A DNA stretch of 32,004 bases from Candidatus Zhuqueibacterota bacterium. GTDB taxonomy: Bacteria > Zhuqueibacterota > Zhuqueibacteria > Zhuqueibacterales > Zhuqueibacteraceae. This document shows, piece by piece, positions 24,063 through 32,004 of this stretch. A program made the position numbers and the translations under genes. Location: positions 1 to 32,004 of the forward strand of contig JAKEEU010000444.1 of assembly GCA_022616415.1 (NCBI GenBank), in the 5' to 3' direction. The stretch's first letter is position 1. Each line of letters opens with the position of its first letter. The notes below the pieces were generated by a model that worked only from the letters and a program-made list of their open reading frames with translations, ran no database searches and was not told the origin of the DNA.

Positions 24063-25436
24063 TCATTGCGCATTGAACAGCTCGATGATGGCCGGAGAAA
24101 TATAGCGGTCGTCGAGTTTGTAATTTTTATCCAATTCCTTGGCGCGGGCAAATTTTTCCGCGGCGTGGTCATAGCTCGCCTGTTCCGCCCTTCCGCTTAA
24201 AAGATACTTTGCCGCATAAGCGCAGCCGAGAATGGCCTGCAAGCTCGCTTCCACGCGATACTGCTGCGCCGCCGCCGAAAGTTTCGCAATGCTGTCATCG
24301 TAGTCGCCTTCAAAGAAGGCTTTGATCCCCTCCCGCGCGACGTTTTCTGCCTGCGCGATTTTAGTCAAATAATCATTTGCCGGCGCATTTGCCCGGTCCA
24401 GACGTTGCACGTTCAAAAGCTTATTCTTCGCCGCTTTCAAATCACCATGATTATACAAAGCAACGCTCTCATTGAGCAATTGGGCAGCTCTTTCCCGGGT
24501 GGCCGTAGCGCCGCGATGGGCGGCAATCTGATCCAGATAGCGCCTGCCGCGGGCCGCTTCGGCTTTATTGAGCCGGGCCGCGGTGAGAAAAGCTTCTTCC
24601 GCTTTATCCCATTCCTGCGCTTGCAAAAAATTTTTACCGTCGTCAAATACTTTCGCCGCCCCGGCGCGGGCGGCCGCTATTCTCCGCAGATAATCATCGG
24701 CGCCGGCATGCGCGTGCTCCCGCAGCAAAACCGCTTTCAATTTCGCTTCCGCCTCGTTCAGCTCCGCGGTTTCAAATAGTTTGACGCCTTCATTGAACGT
24801 CGCTTCGATCCCGGCGCGTTCAGCCTGCTTCGCGCGTTCCTCTTCAAGTTTTTTCCTGTCCTTTTTCTCGTCTTCGGCTTTGGCCACGCGCAGCTTGTTG
24901 AATTCATCTTCCGCGATTTTTCGATATTTTTTGGCGTCGGCGTGGTCACGATCCAGCGCCAGCACCTCATCGAACTTATTTATCGCGATTTCATACTGGC
25001 TTTGGTTGAACGAGGCCAAAGCTTCGTCATATTTCGCCGCGATAAGCTGGCGCTGTTTGGCGAGCCCGAGATATCGCTGCAAGTCGCCGGCAGCCGCCCG
25101 GTCATCCCGGGCGTTTCTGACTTCGCCCGCTCTTTCTTCTTTTTCCAAATCCTGCCGGGCTTGCGCATACTGGCCCAAATGATAAAGCGCCATGCCCCGG
25201 TAGAGATAGGGAAAATAATCAATGAAATGCAATCCATACGTTTTGGCATTGGCTTTGGATTCCGGCTTTTCGGCAATGGCGGCATTCAATATCGCCACCG
25301 CCAATTCCCATTGCTGCTTCTTGACGGCTGCCTTGGCCCGCTCATAACTAACGTGCCATTCAGCCAACAGCCGATTGGAGAAAAACAACGCCGACACCAC
25401 GGCCGTGGTTATGGCGAATCTTTTGTAAACGCTCAT
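24063..25436 (-). CDS. Secreted TPR protein, paralogue of the upstream gene
   Basis: A 457-residue protein with a signal peptide ending near NRLLA (about residue 25). An N-terminal module opens WHVSYERA (27-34) and contains KTYGLHFIDYFPYLYRG. TPR-like helical repeats fill the rest (GDYDDSIAKL, AKELDKNYKLDDRY), with a Lys/Glu-rich coiled stretch around 185-215. It shares the opening module and the C-terminal module (DKNYKLDDRYISPAIIEL) with the 429-residue neighbour. Its ATG overlaps that gene's stop by four bases, indicating coupling. It probably acts as a periplasmic scaffold or binding protein beside the FadL-like barrel and kinases. Its function is not known. Confidence 0.85.
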   Translation of the reverse strand: MSVYKRFAITTAVVSALFFSNRLLAEWHVSYERAKAAVKKQQWELAVAILNAAIAEKPESKANAKTYGLHFIDYFPYLYRGMALYHLGQYAQARQDLEKEERAGEVRNARDDRAAAGDLQRYLGLAKQRQLIAAKYDEALASFNQSQYEIAINKFDEVLALDRDHADAKKYRKIAEDEFNKLRVAKAEDEKKDRKKLEEERAKQAERAGIEATFNEGVKLFETAELNEAEAKLKAVLLREHAHAGADDYLRRIAAARAGAAKVFDDGKNFLQAQEWDKAEEAFLTAARLNKAEAARGRRYLDQIAAHRGATATRERAAQLLNESVALYNHGDLKAAKNKLLNVQRLDRANAPANDYLTKIAQAENVAREGIKAFFEGDYDDSIAKLSAAAQQYRVEASLQAILGCAYAAKYLLSGRAEQASYDHAAEKFARAKELDKNYKLDDRYISPAIIELFNAQ

Positions 25437-26722
25437 TCCTTGCTCCGGTTATTTGCAAAAATTTCCATCACCTCTTTGGAGAAAACGCGGCCGTCCAATT
25501 TGTAGCCGGCGTCGATTTCAAGCGCCCGGGCAAAAGCCGACCTGGCCTTGTTGCATGCGGTTTTATCTTTGGCGCCGGTCGACAAATACTTTTGCGCATA
25601 AGCGCCGCCGAGATAGGCGTGAAAATCGGCGTCATTTTCATAAGCCGGCCTGGCGGCATTGAAGAGTGTGATCGCTTCATCGTAATGGCCTCTGGCTAAC
25701 GCCGCTATACCCGCGATGAAATCATTTTTGCTCGCGCGCTTCGATTGTCCCGGTTTCGCGCCGGCGCTCATCTTGTTGAGATAGTTCTTGGCCAGCGAGT
25801 TGTACGGATCGAGCTGCAGAACGGCCTTGAACTTTTTTTCCGCTTCCGGAAACTTCTCTTCGTTGAACAACCGGACGGCTTCGACAATTTCGGCATTCAC
25901 CATCTCGGCGGCCTCTTCCGTTTTGACGGGCGTGGACTCGCCACCAGCCAGTTTCATTCTGCTGCCGGACAAGAGCTTTTGTAAATTGGCGGATTCTGCC
26001 GGCATGGACTTGAGCTCGTCCAGCCGCTCGGATGTCTCCAAATATTCCACCGAGTTTTGCCACAATCCCTGATTATAATAGGCCAGCCCCAGATAGTAGT
26101 AAGGCAGGTAGGCGATGAACCACATGCCGTAGGTGCGGGCGTATTGGCTGGGCGCGTTCTTTGCCGCCACCGCGCGCTTCAAATACTCAACCGCCCGCAG
26201 CCAATCTCCGGACTCGATATACTCGATACCGATTTCATAGTTGACATACCACGGCAGTTTTTCAGGGCGCGCCGTGGAAGATCTGCCCTTTTCGGTTTTT
26301 GCCGCTGCCGCAATCTTTTCACGCGCCGGGGGCGTCGTTTTTTCGCCCTTGAGCTCGGCGCGCAGTTGCATTAAAAGCGCGTATACTTCGCTCGTATTTT
26401 TGATTTCACCGTGTTGCTCCTCGAGCTCGAAATTTTTGAGCGCTGCGGTTTTATTGCCGAGATGATAATGGGCCACGCCGAGATAAAAATGGGGCAGATA
26501 ATCCACGAACCGCAGCCCGTAGGTTTTGGCTTTAAGCTGGGGCTTCGGCTTGCCGAGCAGCGCCTGCTGCAAATAATCTATCGATGCTTGCCACTCCTGT
26601 TTGTCCTGCGCGCGCAAGGCCTGGTCATAAGACACATACCACGGCGCGCCGGCGCGGGAAAAATGAACGACGCCGAAAACAAGGCAAGCCAGTGCGGCGA
26701 AACGACCGGCAGAATTTTTCAT
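25433..26722 (-). CDS. Secreted TPR protein with duplicated WYVxY module
   Basis: A 429-residue protein. The signal peptide ends near FSRAGA. The module WYVSYDQAL...KTYGLRFVDYLPHFYLG (from about residue 28) is repeated as WYVNYEIGI...RTYGMWFIAYLPYYYLG (from about 158). It is followed by TPRs (FPEAEKKFKAVLQLDPYN) and a C-terminal module shared with the next gene. The ATG has AGGA six bases upstream. It starts 12 bp after the FadL-like gene and overlaps the following paralogue by four bases, so all are likely one operon. TPRs mediate protein-protein contacts. The aromatic-rich WYVxY/YLPxxYLG module is not one I can name. Confidence 0.85.
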   Translation of the reverse strand: MKNSAGRFAALACLVFGVVHFSRAGAPWYVSYDQALRAQDKQEWQASIDYLQQALLGKPKPQLKAKTYGLRFVDYLPHFYLGVAHYHLGNKTAALKNFELEEQHGEIKNTSEVYALLMQLRAELKGEKTTPPAREKIAAAAKTEKGRSSTARPEKLPWYVNYEIGIEYIESGDWLRAVEYLKRAVAAKNAPSQYARTYGMWFIAYLPYYYLGLAYYNQGLWQNSVEYLETSERLDELKSMPAESANLQKLLSGSRMKLAGGESTPVKTEEAAEMVNAEIVEAVRLFNEEKFPEAEKKFKAVLQLDPYNSLAKNYLNKMSAGAKPGQSKRASKNDFIAGIAALARGHYDEAITLFNAARPAYENDADFHAYLGGAYAQKYLSTGAKDKTACNKARSAFARALEIDAGYKLDGRVFSKEVMEIFANNRSKE

Positions 26723-26734
26723 ATGAAATCCTAA

Positions 26735-28045
26735 TCAAAACCTGTATACAAGGGAAGCCACGGCTTCGTTGCTGCTATCGGATAGATTGCCGGCCACATC
26801 GATTTGAAAATCCTTCATTAAAATAAGCCCCAGCCCGAAAGTATAATGCAAGTTATCGTCGCCGGTCTGAAAAAGGAACTTGGAAGTTAGGCGTTGATTA
26901 ACCAGATCCGGATCACTACGATCGTTCGCATTGCCCACCCAGCGAATTCGATGGTCCGGCTCCCGAAAAGCTCCTCCGCGCAAAACGATTCCGACGGATT
27001 TCCAAAAGCCGACATATTCCGCGCCCAAATGAATTTCCGTTCCATTGTCGACCGCATAATCCTTCGGCGCAACCGCCTCTTCAGTGATGGTAATGACAAA
27101 ATCGTCGGTGAGCTCGGAATAATTTATTCTCACCGCATCCAGGGAAAAGGTCAAGGCATCCGTAGGCCGGTACGAGACCCCCACCCCGTATGACGAAGGA
27201 ATGTTAAAGGCGGCTGGCCTTACCTCCGTCAAACTGATGGACGGCACGGTAAAGGTATGTTCGAGGTTAAACCGCGGCCGTTTTTTGTAAATGCCGCCGA
27301 TGGAGAATTTTTCGGCCGGCTTCACGATAAAGCCCACGTTGAAGAAGAGGTCATTGTCCTTTCCCTGAAGGACGGCTTTATTGGCAATGGTCGATTCGTC
27401 GAATATTTCTAAAAAATGCCTGGCCAATATGGAGTTGGCATCGATCTGCGAGCGGCCGAGCGATGCGCCCAAGGAAAGCTTGTCATTGATTTTGAAGCCG
27501 GCGGCAACCCCCCAATCGACCACATCGAAATTCATCTCAGATTTCACCGGAAATAATGAGGCGCCATCCGAGCGCGTTGAGATAAAGCTGCCCTTGGTAT
27601 AAAAGGAATTTTCCAAATTGACCAACTCGTGCCGAAAAGCGGAAAGCGTCACCCGCTTGAACGGATAAACCACCGTCGCAAAGGCCGGGCTGACAACGGA
27701 ATTTTTGAACTCTTTTCCAATCAGGTTAAAATTGGGGAAATCCCCCTGATGGGAAAAAAACAGGATATTTCGCTTATAATTGAGCGCTTTGATCTCAAAT
27801 GAAATTTCCGGGCGGATTAAAACCGTCAAGCCGGCCGGATTCGCTTCCGCCGCCGTGGCGTCGTCGGCAATCGAAATAAAAGCGCCGCCAATGCCAGTTG
27901 CCCTGGCCCCGGGATTGTTAAAATTAAATTCAAATTGAGCGAAATTTTCCGTGTTGGTTTGGGCTTGGGAAGGTATTGGCATCAACAACAACAACAGACA
28001 CTGACCAAGCAGCCTCACTAACCATCTTTTAAATGATGACTTCAT
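26735..28045 (-). CDS. FadL/OmpP1 (PorV-like) family outer-membrane protein
   Basis: A protein of 436 residues from the ATG at 28045, which has GAGGG seven bases upstream. An upstream start at 28090 lacks such a site and would bury the signal peptide. The signal peptide ends near IPSQAQ. The mature N-terminus (NNPGARATGIGGAFISIADD, then ATAAEANPAGL) is the hallmark of the FadL/OmpP1/PorV family, and the chain ends VASLVYRF with terminal Phe. Members carry hydrophobic compounds or, as PorV/PorQ, serve type IX secretion. The sorting-domain protein in this window makes the latter worth considering, but nothing decides it. It lies between a lipoprotein gene and two TPR genes in one operon. Confidence 0.85.
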   Translation of the reverse strand: MKSSFKRWLVRLLGQCLLLLLMPIPSQAQTNTENFAQFEFNFNNPGARATGIGGAFISIADDATAAEANPAGLTVLIRPEISFEIKALNYKRNILFFSHQGDFPNFNLIGKEFKNSVVSPAFATVVYPFKRVTLSAFRHELVNLENSFYTKGSFISTRSDGASLFPVKSEMNFDVVDWGVAAGFKINDKLSLGASLGRSQIDANSILARHFLEIFDESTIANKAVLQGKDNDLFFNVGFIVKPAEKFSIGGIYKKRPRFNLEHTFTVPSISLTEVRPAAFNIPSSYGVGVSYRPTDALTFSLDAVRINYSELTDDFVITITEEAVAPKDYAVDNGTEIHLGAEYVGFWKSVGIVLRGGAFREPDHRIRWVGNANDRSDPDLVNQRLTSKFLFQTGDDNLHYTFGLGLILMKDFQIDVAGNLSDSSNEAVASLVYRF

Positions 28046-28126
28046 GATGAATCCCTCATTTGATAATAGGATGAAATTTAAATCTGACATTTAGAAAAGG
28101 GCATCGCAACATCTTGCAGATGCCAG

Positions 28127-28600
28127 TTACTGTATTGGCCATGATTCCACTTCAAAATCAGGAAATGTCGGGTCTTGCCCAGGCAATGCTTTCAACAGGG
28201 CGATAATAACGCTTAAAGTCACAGCATCATTGGGAAGTGTAATTTGTTGAGATTCGGTTACCAAGCCGCTGGCTGCACTCACCGGTTTTTGCGAAAACGC
28301 CAGGTCAACCGTATCGGTGGCGCTGATACTTTGAAATAGAACAGCAACCGTTATATTCTGCCGGTCACGATCGTCTTCGGGTGCAAGAGTATAAGCGATT
28401 CCCACGTTGAAATTTATAGTGCTGCCTCGGCTCAACGTCGTTCCCAACTGTGGGGAAGTGCTTTGCGCAAACTCCACATCCGTGAAAAGAAACGGCGCTT
28501 CCGGCGTATTTGGAATATCGGTTTCCGAGCAGCCGAGCACGACAATCGAGGCACAGAACCACACGGCAGAACCGAGCAAGCGGCAGGTTTTGTTAAACAT
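28127..28600 (-). CDS. Small lipoprotein
   Basis: A 157-residue protein. The N-terminal signal ends in the lipobox VVLGCS (Cys near 24), followed by SETD, so it should be lipid-anchored. The mature part is a single beta-rich domain of about 130 residues with no motif I recognise. It has a strong AAGGAGGG ribosome site before its ATG. It is 58 bp downstream of the PEGA kinase gene and upstream of the FadL-like gene, and may be an accessory of that barrel or a ligand for the kinase's periplasmic domain (inference). Confidence 0.8.
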   Translation of the reverse strand: MFNKTCRLLGSAVWFCASIVVLGCSETDIPNTPEAPFLFTDVEFAQSTSPQLGTTLSRGSTINFNVGIAYTLAPEDDRDRQNITVAVLFQSISATDTVDLAFSQKPVSAASGLVTESQQITLPNDAVTLSVIIALLKALPGQDPTFPDFEVESWPIQ

Positions 28601-28658
28601 TCTTACCCTCCTTAAAAAAAAGAGAATGTGAAATACTGAAATTAATTAGCGATCAAAC

Positions 28659-31064
28659 TCAAAACTGGGGCAACAGGAGCCGGTAATCGAACCCCGGCAT
28701 TTTTTGCTTCACTTCCTGCAATTCGCCTTTTTTCACCTCCACGGAAAATTTGAGAGGGATTTTAAAAGCCGGGTTGGTCAAATGAATAACGTATTTGCCT
28801 TCCGGCAGCGCCAAACGATAGGGCGTGATCATTTTTTCATTCGCGGCATAGCGCTCGGTGACTTCCACGCCTGCTTCATTCTCAATTTTAGTCACTTCGG
28901 CCCACGGCAAAATATTTAGCGCGACATAGCCAATCGGAAGAGGCGGCGTGTAAAGAAACAGCCGATAAATCACCCCGGCGCCAACGAGCACGACCACGGC
29001 CGCAGCTATAAAATGCGCGCGCGTAAATTTAAACGGTGCTTTTTCGGCCGGGCGTCGTCCCGTCGCACGGGACGGCCGTTTGGTGGCTGGCTCGGGTTCG
29101 GATTCAACCAACATGGTCTCATCAACTTCCGAGCGGCGCGACCCGGCCTCTGGTTGGGGGGCTTGGACGAATTTGGTTTCTGTAATGGCCGCGATCTGCG
29201 CGTTGGTTTCATCGATCAAATGCTGCAGCAAGCTTTTGGCTTCCGCATCATCAGGCGCCAGTAGCAGCACCTCTTTGAGAACGCCGATGGCCTTGTGATA
29301 TTTCTCTTCGGCAGCGAGCTCTCGCGCCATTGCCAGTCTTTCGGCAGCGAGACGTTTTTTCTTCTCTTCCTCTTCTTTTCGCTTGGCAATCGCGTCGACC
29401 AAGTTTAGCGCTTTCGCCTCCTGCGGGCGCAATTGCAGGATTTCTTCAACAATTTTTTGCGCCCCGTCGAGATCGCCGCGCTCGAGAGTCTCTTTGCCGG
29501 CGGCCAACAGGTTGTCAATGCGTTTTTGTTCTTCACGGCGGCTGATGCCGGTTTTGGCCTCCTCAATTAATTTCACGGCGTCGGCCTGATTGGGGGCATC
29601 TTGCAGCACGAGCTCTGCTGCCGCGATGGCCTTCTCGTACTGCCGTTCTTGCAGCCATTGCCGGACGTTTTGCAGGCGTTCCTTGATGCGCTGCCGCTTC
29701 TTCTCCTCCTCTTCTTTTTTGGTTTTAACCGCCTCCAGCAAGTACAGCGCGGCGTTGCTCTGCGGGTTGAGCTTCAGCCCTTCCACTGCCAGCCGCTCGG
29801 CATTGGCAAAATCATTTTGCTGAAAATATTCCCGGCCTTGCGCCAATATTCGCTCGAGCCGCTGTCTTTCTCCTTCGAGGCGGATGCCGTCCTGGGCTTC
29901 CTGCCGCAACTTCAAAGCTTCGGCATGTTCCGGCCAAATTCGCAGCGCCTCGTTTAAAAATTCCATCGCCTGCTGATATTGCTCTTCTCGCATCAGTTTC
30001 TGGGCGGCTCTGATCTTTTCCTCGAGCAGCCGGCGCCGGTTTTCTTTTTCCTCCTCTTCTTTAATCAGCGCAATGAGCTCGCGCGCGCTGCGCTTGTCGG
30101 TCGCAATTTCGCCGGCTGCTTCGGCCTTTTCCAACGCTCTGGCAAAATTTTTTTTCTTTAAAAAATTGTCGCTCTCCGCCAGCAGCTTTTCCACTTTTTT
30201 TCTTCTTTCTTCCGCTAATCTTTTAAGCTCAGTCTCCTTATGCTTGATGATCGTCTCCAAATCGTTCAGGAGGTCTGAGAAGCTTTGGTACCTTTCGTTC
30301 GGCGCCTTTTTGAGCGTTTTCAAAATAATATCCCGCACCGGCGACAGATTTTCGATTTCGAGATCGTCGATCTGCTCGGGTGGCTCGTGCACGATACTGT
30401 ACCAAATGCTGGTGACTTCCTGCCCTTTGAATGGCATTTTATAAGTCACCAATTCATGGAACAAGACGCCGAACGAAAAGATATCGGAGCGTTTATCGAC
30501 TTTCTGGCCTTTGATTTGTTCGGGAGACATGTACCCCGGTGTGCCCATAATCATTCCGGCCTGCGTCATCGTGCTGGCCATCGACAGGGACTTGGCGATG
30601 CCGAAGTCCATAATCTTGGCTTTGCCGTCGTCCAAAATTCGGATATTTTCCGGTTTCAGGTCACGATGAATAATATCTTTGGCGTGCAAAAATTCAAAGC
30701 CTCGGCAGATTTGCCGCGCATAGTCCAGCTTTTGATAGAGGGACAAAGGCTCGCCCCGGCCGGTTTGAATGCCCTTGATGATCGACCGCAAATCCGTGCC
30801 GGTCAGATATTCCATCACGATGTACGGGTTGCCGTTCTCCTCGCCGAGATCGTAGACCACGGTGATATTCTCGTGAAGCAATTGGGCCGCAGCCCGGGCT
30901 TCGCGAAAGAAACGTTCCTTGATTTCAGGACGGTCAAAGGCCTTTTCTGAGATAATCTTGATGGCCACGTCCCGCTGCAAAAGCGGATCGTGAGCCTTAT
31001 AGACCTCGCCCATGCCGCCTTTGCCAAGCTTTTCGATGATCTCGTATTTGCCGATCTTCTTCAT
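28659..31064 (-). CDS. Membrane Ser/Thr kinase with TPR repeats and periplasmic PEGA domain
   Basis: An 801-residue protein. The kinase domain (about 7-270) has GKGGMG, VAIK (Lys36), HRDLKPEN (133), DFG (153) and SPEQ, so it should be active. A long helical TPR/coiled region (about 280-625) carries repeats such as LAQGREYFQQNDFANAERLA. A basic linker leads to one membrane helix (about 685-703). The periplasmic C-terminus (about 711-801) contains TPYRLALPEGKYVIHL, the PEGA-domain pattern. PEGA is known on bacterial kinases, where it may bind cell-wall or surface ligands. The first 55 residues and the 340-bp leader are close copies of the double-kinase gene, indicating duplication. It is the first gene of the block with the lipoprotein, FadL-like and TPR genes. 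Confidence 0.93.
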   Translation of the reverse strand: MKKIGKYEIIEKLGKGGMGEVYKAHDPLLQRDVAIKIISEKAFDRPEIKERFFREARAAAQLLHENITVVYDLGEENGNPYIVMEYLTGTDLRSIIKGIQTGRGEPLSLYQKLDYARQICRGFEFLHAKDIIHRDLKPENIRILDDGKAKIMDFGIAKSLSMASTMTQAGMIMGTPGYMSPEQIKGQKVDKRSDIFSFGVLFHELVTYKMPFKGQEVTSIWYSIVHEPPEQIDDLEIENLSPVRDIILKTLKKAPNERYQSFSDLLNDLETIIKHKETELKRLAEERRKKVEKLLAESDNFLKKKNFARALEKAEAAGEIATDKRSARELIALIKEEEEKENRRRLLEEKIRAAQKLMREEQYQQAMEFLNEALRIWPEHAEALKLRQEAQDGIRLEGERQRLERILAQGREYFQQNDFANAERLAVEGLKLNPQSNAALYLLEAVKTKKEEEEKKRQRIKERLQNVRQWLQERQYEKAIAAAELVLQDAPNQADAVKLIEEAKTGISRREEQKRIDNLLAAGKETLERGDLDGAQKIVEEILQLRPQEAKALNLVDAIAKRKEEEEKKKRLAAERLAMARELAAEEKYHKAIGVLKEVLLLAPDDAEAKSLLQHLIDETNAQIAAITETKFVQAPQPEAGSRRSEVDETMLVESEPEPATKRPSRATGRRPAEKAPFKFTRAHFIAAAVVVLVGAGVIYRLFLYTPPLPIGYVALNILPWAEVTKIENEAGVEVTERYAANEKMITPYRLALPEGKYVIHLTNPAFKIPLKFSVEVKKGELQEVKQKMPGFDYRLLLPQF

Positions 31065-31065
31065 G

Positions 31066-31411
31066 TTTAAACCATGGAGATGAAACGTGTTAGTATAAGG
31101 ATTTTAAACAAATGCTTGATCTTTGGAGGGAAAAGTTAAAGCCAAGTCAAGGGAACGGCTTGTATATTATAATGCCACAGAAAAAGATAATGCGCAAAAA
31201 AGAAAAATTTCACTCGCCTTCACGCAAAATATCGCTGCCCTCTTCGTAAAAATCAAAATTGCAGGATCACGGACAGGAAAAATACCGCGTCGAAGTCCGC
31301 GTAAAAACAAATATTACAAATTTGCAATCATAACAACTTTTGTATTATATATGAAACAATTTTAAAAGTCAAGAAATAATTTGAGTATGCAGCAAATTTT
31401 TGCAATACTAA
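31066..31411 (-). promoter_or_regulatory. Duplicated 5' leader of the PEGA-kinase gene
   Basis: About 345 bp match 23538-23880 with scattered substitutions and small indels. The region includes a promoter at 31344-31372 and an apparent untranslated leader of about 270 nt. The match ends after CAATACTAAC at 31411. Long stretches are unchanged (for example GGCTTGTATATTATAATGCC), more than protein-coding pressure can explain, because no open frame is shared. Confidence 0.75.
31344..31372 (-). promoter_or_regulatory. Sigma-70-type promoter of the PEGA-kinase gene
   Basis: On the minus strand TTGACT (31372-31367), a 17-base spacer and TATAAT (31349-31344) are seen, as in the other kinase leader. 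The predicted start is near 31337, about 270 nt before the ATG at 31064. Confidence 0.8.
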
Positions 31412-31853
31412 CCCGCCGCGCACAACTTCAGTTTTGCCATGCTCAAGCCGGCAGCCGAAGGCAGGCCATGCACTCAGATCTGTGAAATGCCATACTTTCA
31501 GATAAATTCTAATGCCTCAACGTCAATTTCATCGTCTTCACAAAAACTTGTCCTGAGCCTGCTAATGAAGTTGTTGCCAAGGCGCCGCAAGCAGGTAAGC
31601 GCCACCGAAAGAGCGCGTCCAATTCCATTTCAAGCGACTGCCGCGGTGTTTCAACAACACTTGGGATTCAAGGGCGTCTTCCGGAGGCAGAAACCGCAAA
31701 ATGCTCTTGACGAGGCGCTTGAGTTGTTCAACGTCAAGGTCTTCGATTTAAAAAATTCCGGTTACGCCTTTCGTGGTAGGGATAAAAACTGTTGGGTTGC
31801 GCACCAACCACTCACAACGCGGAGCCGCAACCAAAAAAGAAAAACAAAAGCGC
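31412..31853. other. Upstream non-coding region with a possible decayed minus-strand gene
   Basis: I see no intact gene. On the minus strand two adjacent frames look protein-like but are broken. One, with its stop at 31562-31564, reads ...LKRLVKSILRFLPPEDALES.... A second, shifted frame ends at 31498-31500 with ...NNFISRLRTSFCEDDEIDVE.... Together they could be a frameshifted remnant of a small protein. The evidence is residue composition only, and I cannot name a family. Confidence 0.3.
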
Positions 31854-31986
31854 ACGCAAAGACGCAGAGACGCAAAGATTACGCAAAGAAAATCTTGACT
31901 TCAGTCTTCCAAAAATTCCATGAAGAGACAAAATGACTAAAAAGTCTTTGCGAAACCTTTGCGGCTTTGCGTCTCTGCGTGAATTC
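31854..31986. repeat. Palindromic repeat with ACGCAGAGACGCAAAG arms
   Basis: The left arm (31854-31888) contains ACGCAAAGACGCAGAGACGC and CGCAAAG. The right arm (31946-31986) is its approximate reverse complement, with CTTTGCG and GGCTTTGCGTCTCTGCGTG. About 55 bp separate them. This type of sequence is frequent in environmental bacterial genomes. A plus-strand open frame running through it has no protein-like features. Confidence 0.75.
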
Positions 31987-32004
31987 TTTCAACGTGAATT
32001 CAAA

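Noticed and set aside
120..31064. Type VI secretion locus, because kinase and FHA genes occur together
   Set aside because: No sheath, spike, baseplate or TssM/TssJ-like gene is present.
31439..31936. Plus-strand open frame of 165 codons near the window end
   Set aside because: It runs into the ACGCAGAGACGCAAAG repeat, giving a Lys/Arg-rich tail. No ribosome site or domain is visible.

Overview
The window reads as a chromosomal piece of an uncultured Gram-negative bacterium of the FCB (Fibrobacteres-Chlorobi-Bacteroidetes) kind. KSB1, Calditrichota or Ignavibacteria-like lineages fit best, but this is inferred from protein style and no marker gene is present. The reasons are a protein with a C-terminal FlgD/type-9-like sorting domain, several outer-membrane beta-barrels, a lipoprotein, PEGA and TPR kinases, many multiheme c-type cytochromes and many small palindromic repeats. 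All 17 convincing genes lie on the minus strand, so transcription runs from high to low coordinates. I see no tRNA, rRNA, CRISPR array, transposase or phage gene.

In transcription order, the first block (31064 to 24063) encodes a membrane Ser/Thr kinase with TPRs and a periplasmic PEGA domain, a small lipoprotein, a FadL/PorV-like barrel and two paralogous secreted TPR proteins. A second kinase (23536 to 19685) carries two complete kinase domains in one chain. Both kinase genes are preceded by a nearly identical leader of about 340 bp with the same TTGACT-N17-TATAAT promoter. Between the two blocks lies a truncated copy of the 5' end of a cytochrome gene.

The second half is an electron-transfer locus. 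A beta-barrel is followed by a pentaheme cytochrome that is coupled to a porin-like barrel (19627 to 14672). Next comes a tight three-gene unit (14187 to 9620): a duplicated octaheme-type cytochrome, a protein with two cyclic-nucleotide-binding-like domains and four 4Fe-4S clusters, and a membrane protein with the bis-histidine pattern of a diheme cytochrome b. Two secreted surface-type proteins, a membrane-anchored decaheme cytochrome, a double-FHA protein and a flavin oxidoreductase-FHA-FHA-ferredoxin fusion complete the window.

My reading, which is inference, is that these genes form an electron conduit linking cytoplasmic flavin/ferredoxin and quinone pools to periplasmic and outer-membrane cytochromes. 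Ser/Thr kinases and phosphothreonine-reading FHA domains, one pair fused directly to the redox enzyme, may regulate it. Direction of electron flow and the terminal partner cannot be read from sequence. Most of the longer intergenic gaps hold a different palindromic element, one palindrome sits in frame inside the FHA gene, and another supplies the stop codon of the porin-like gene.
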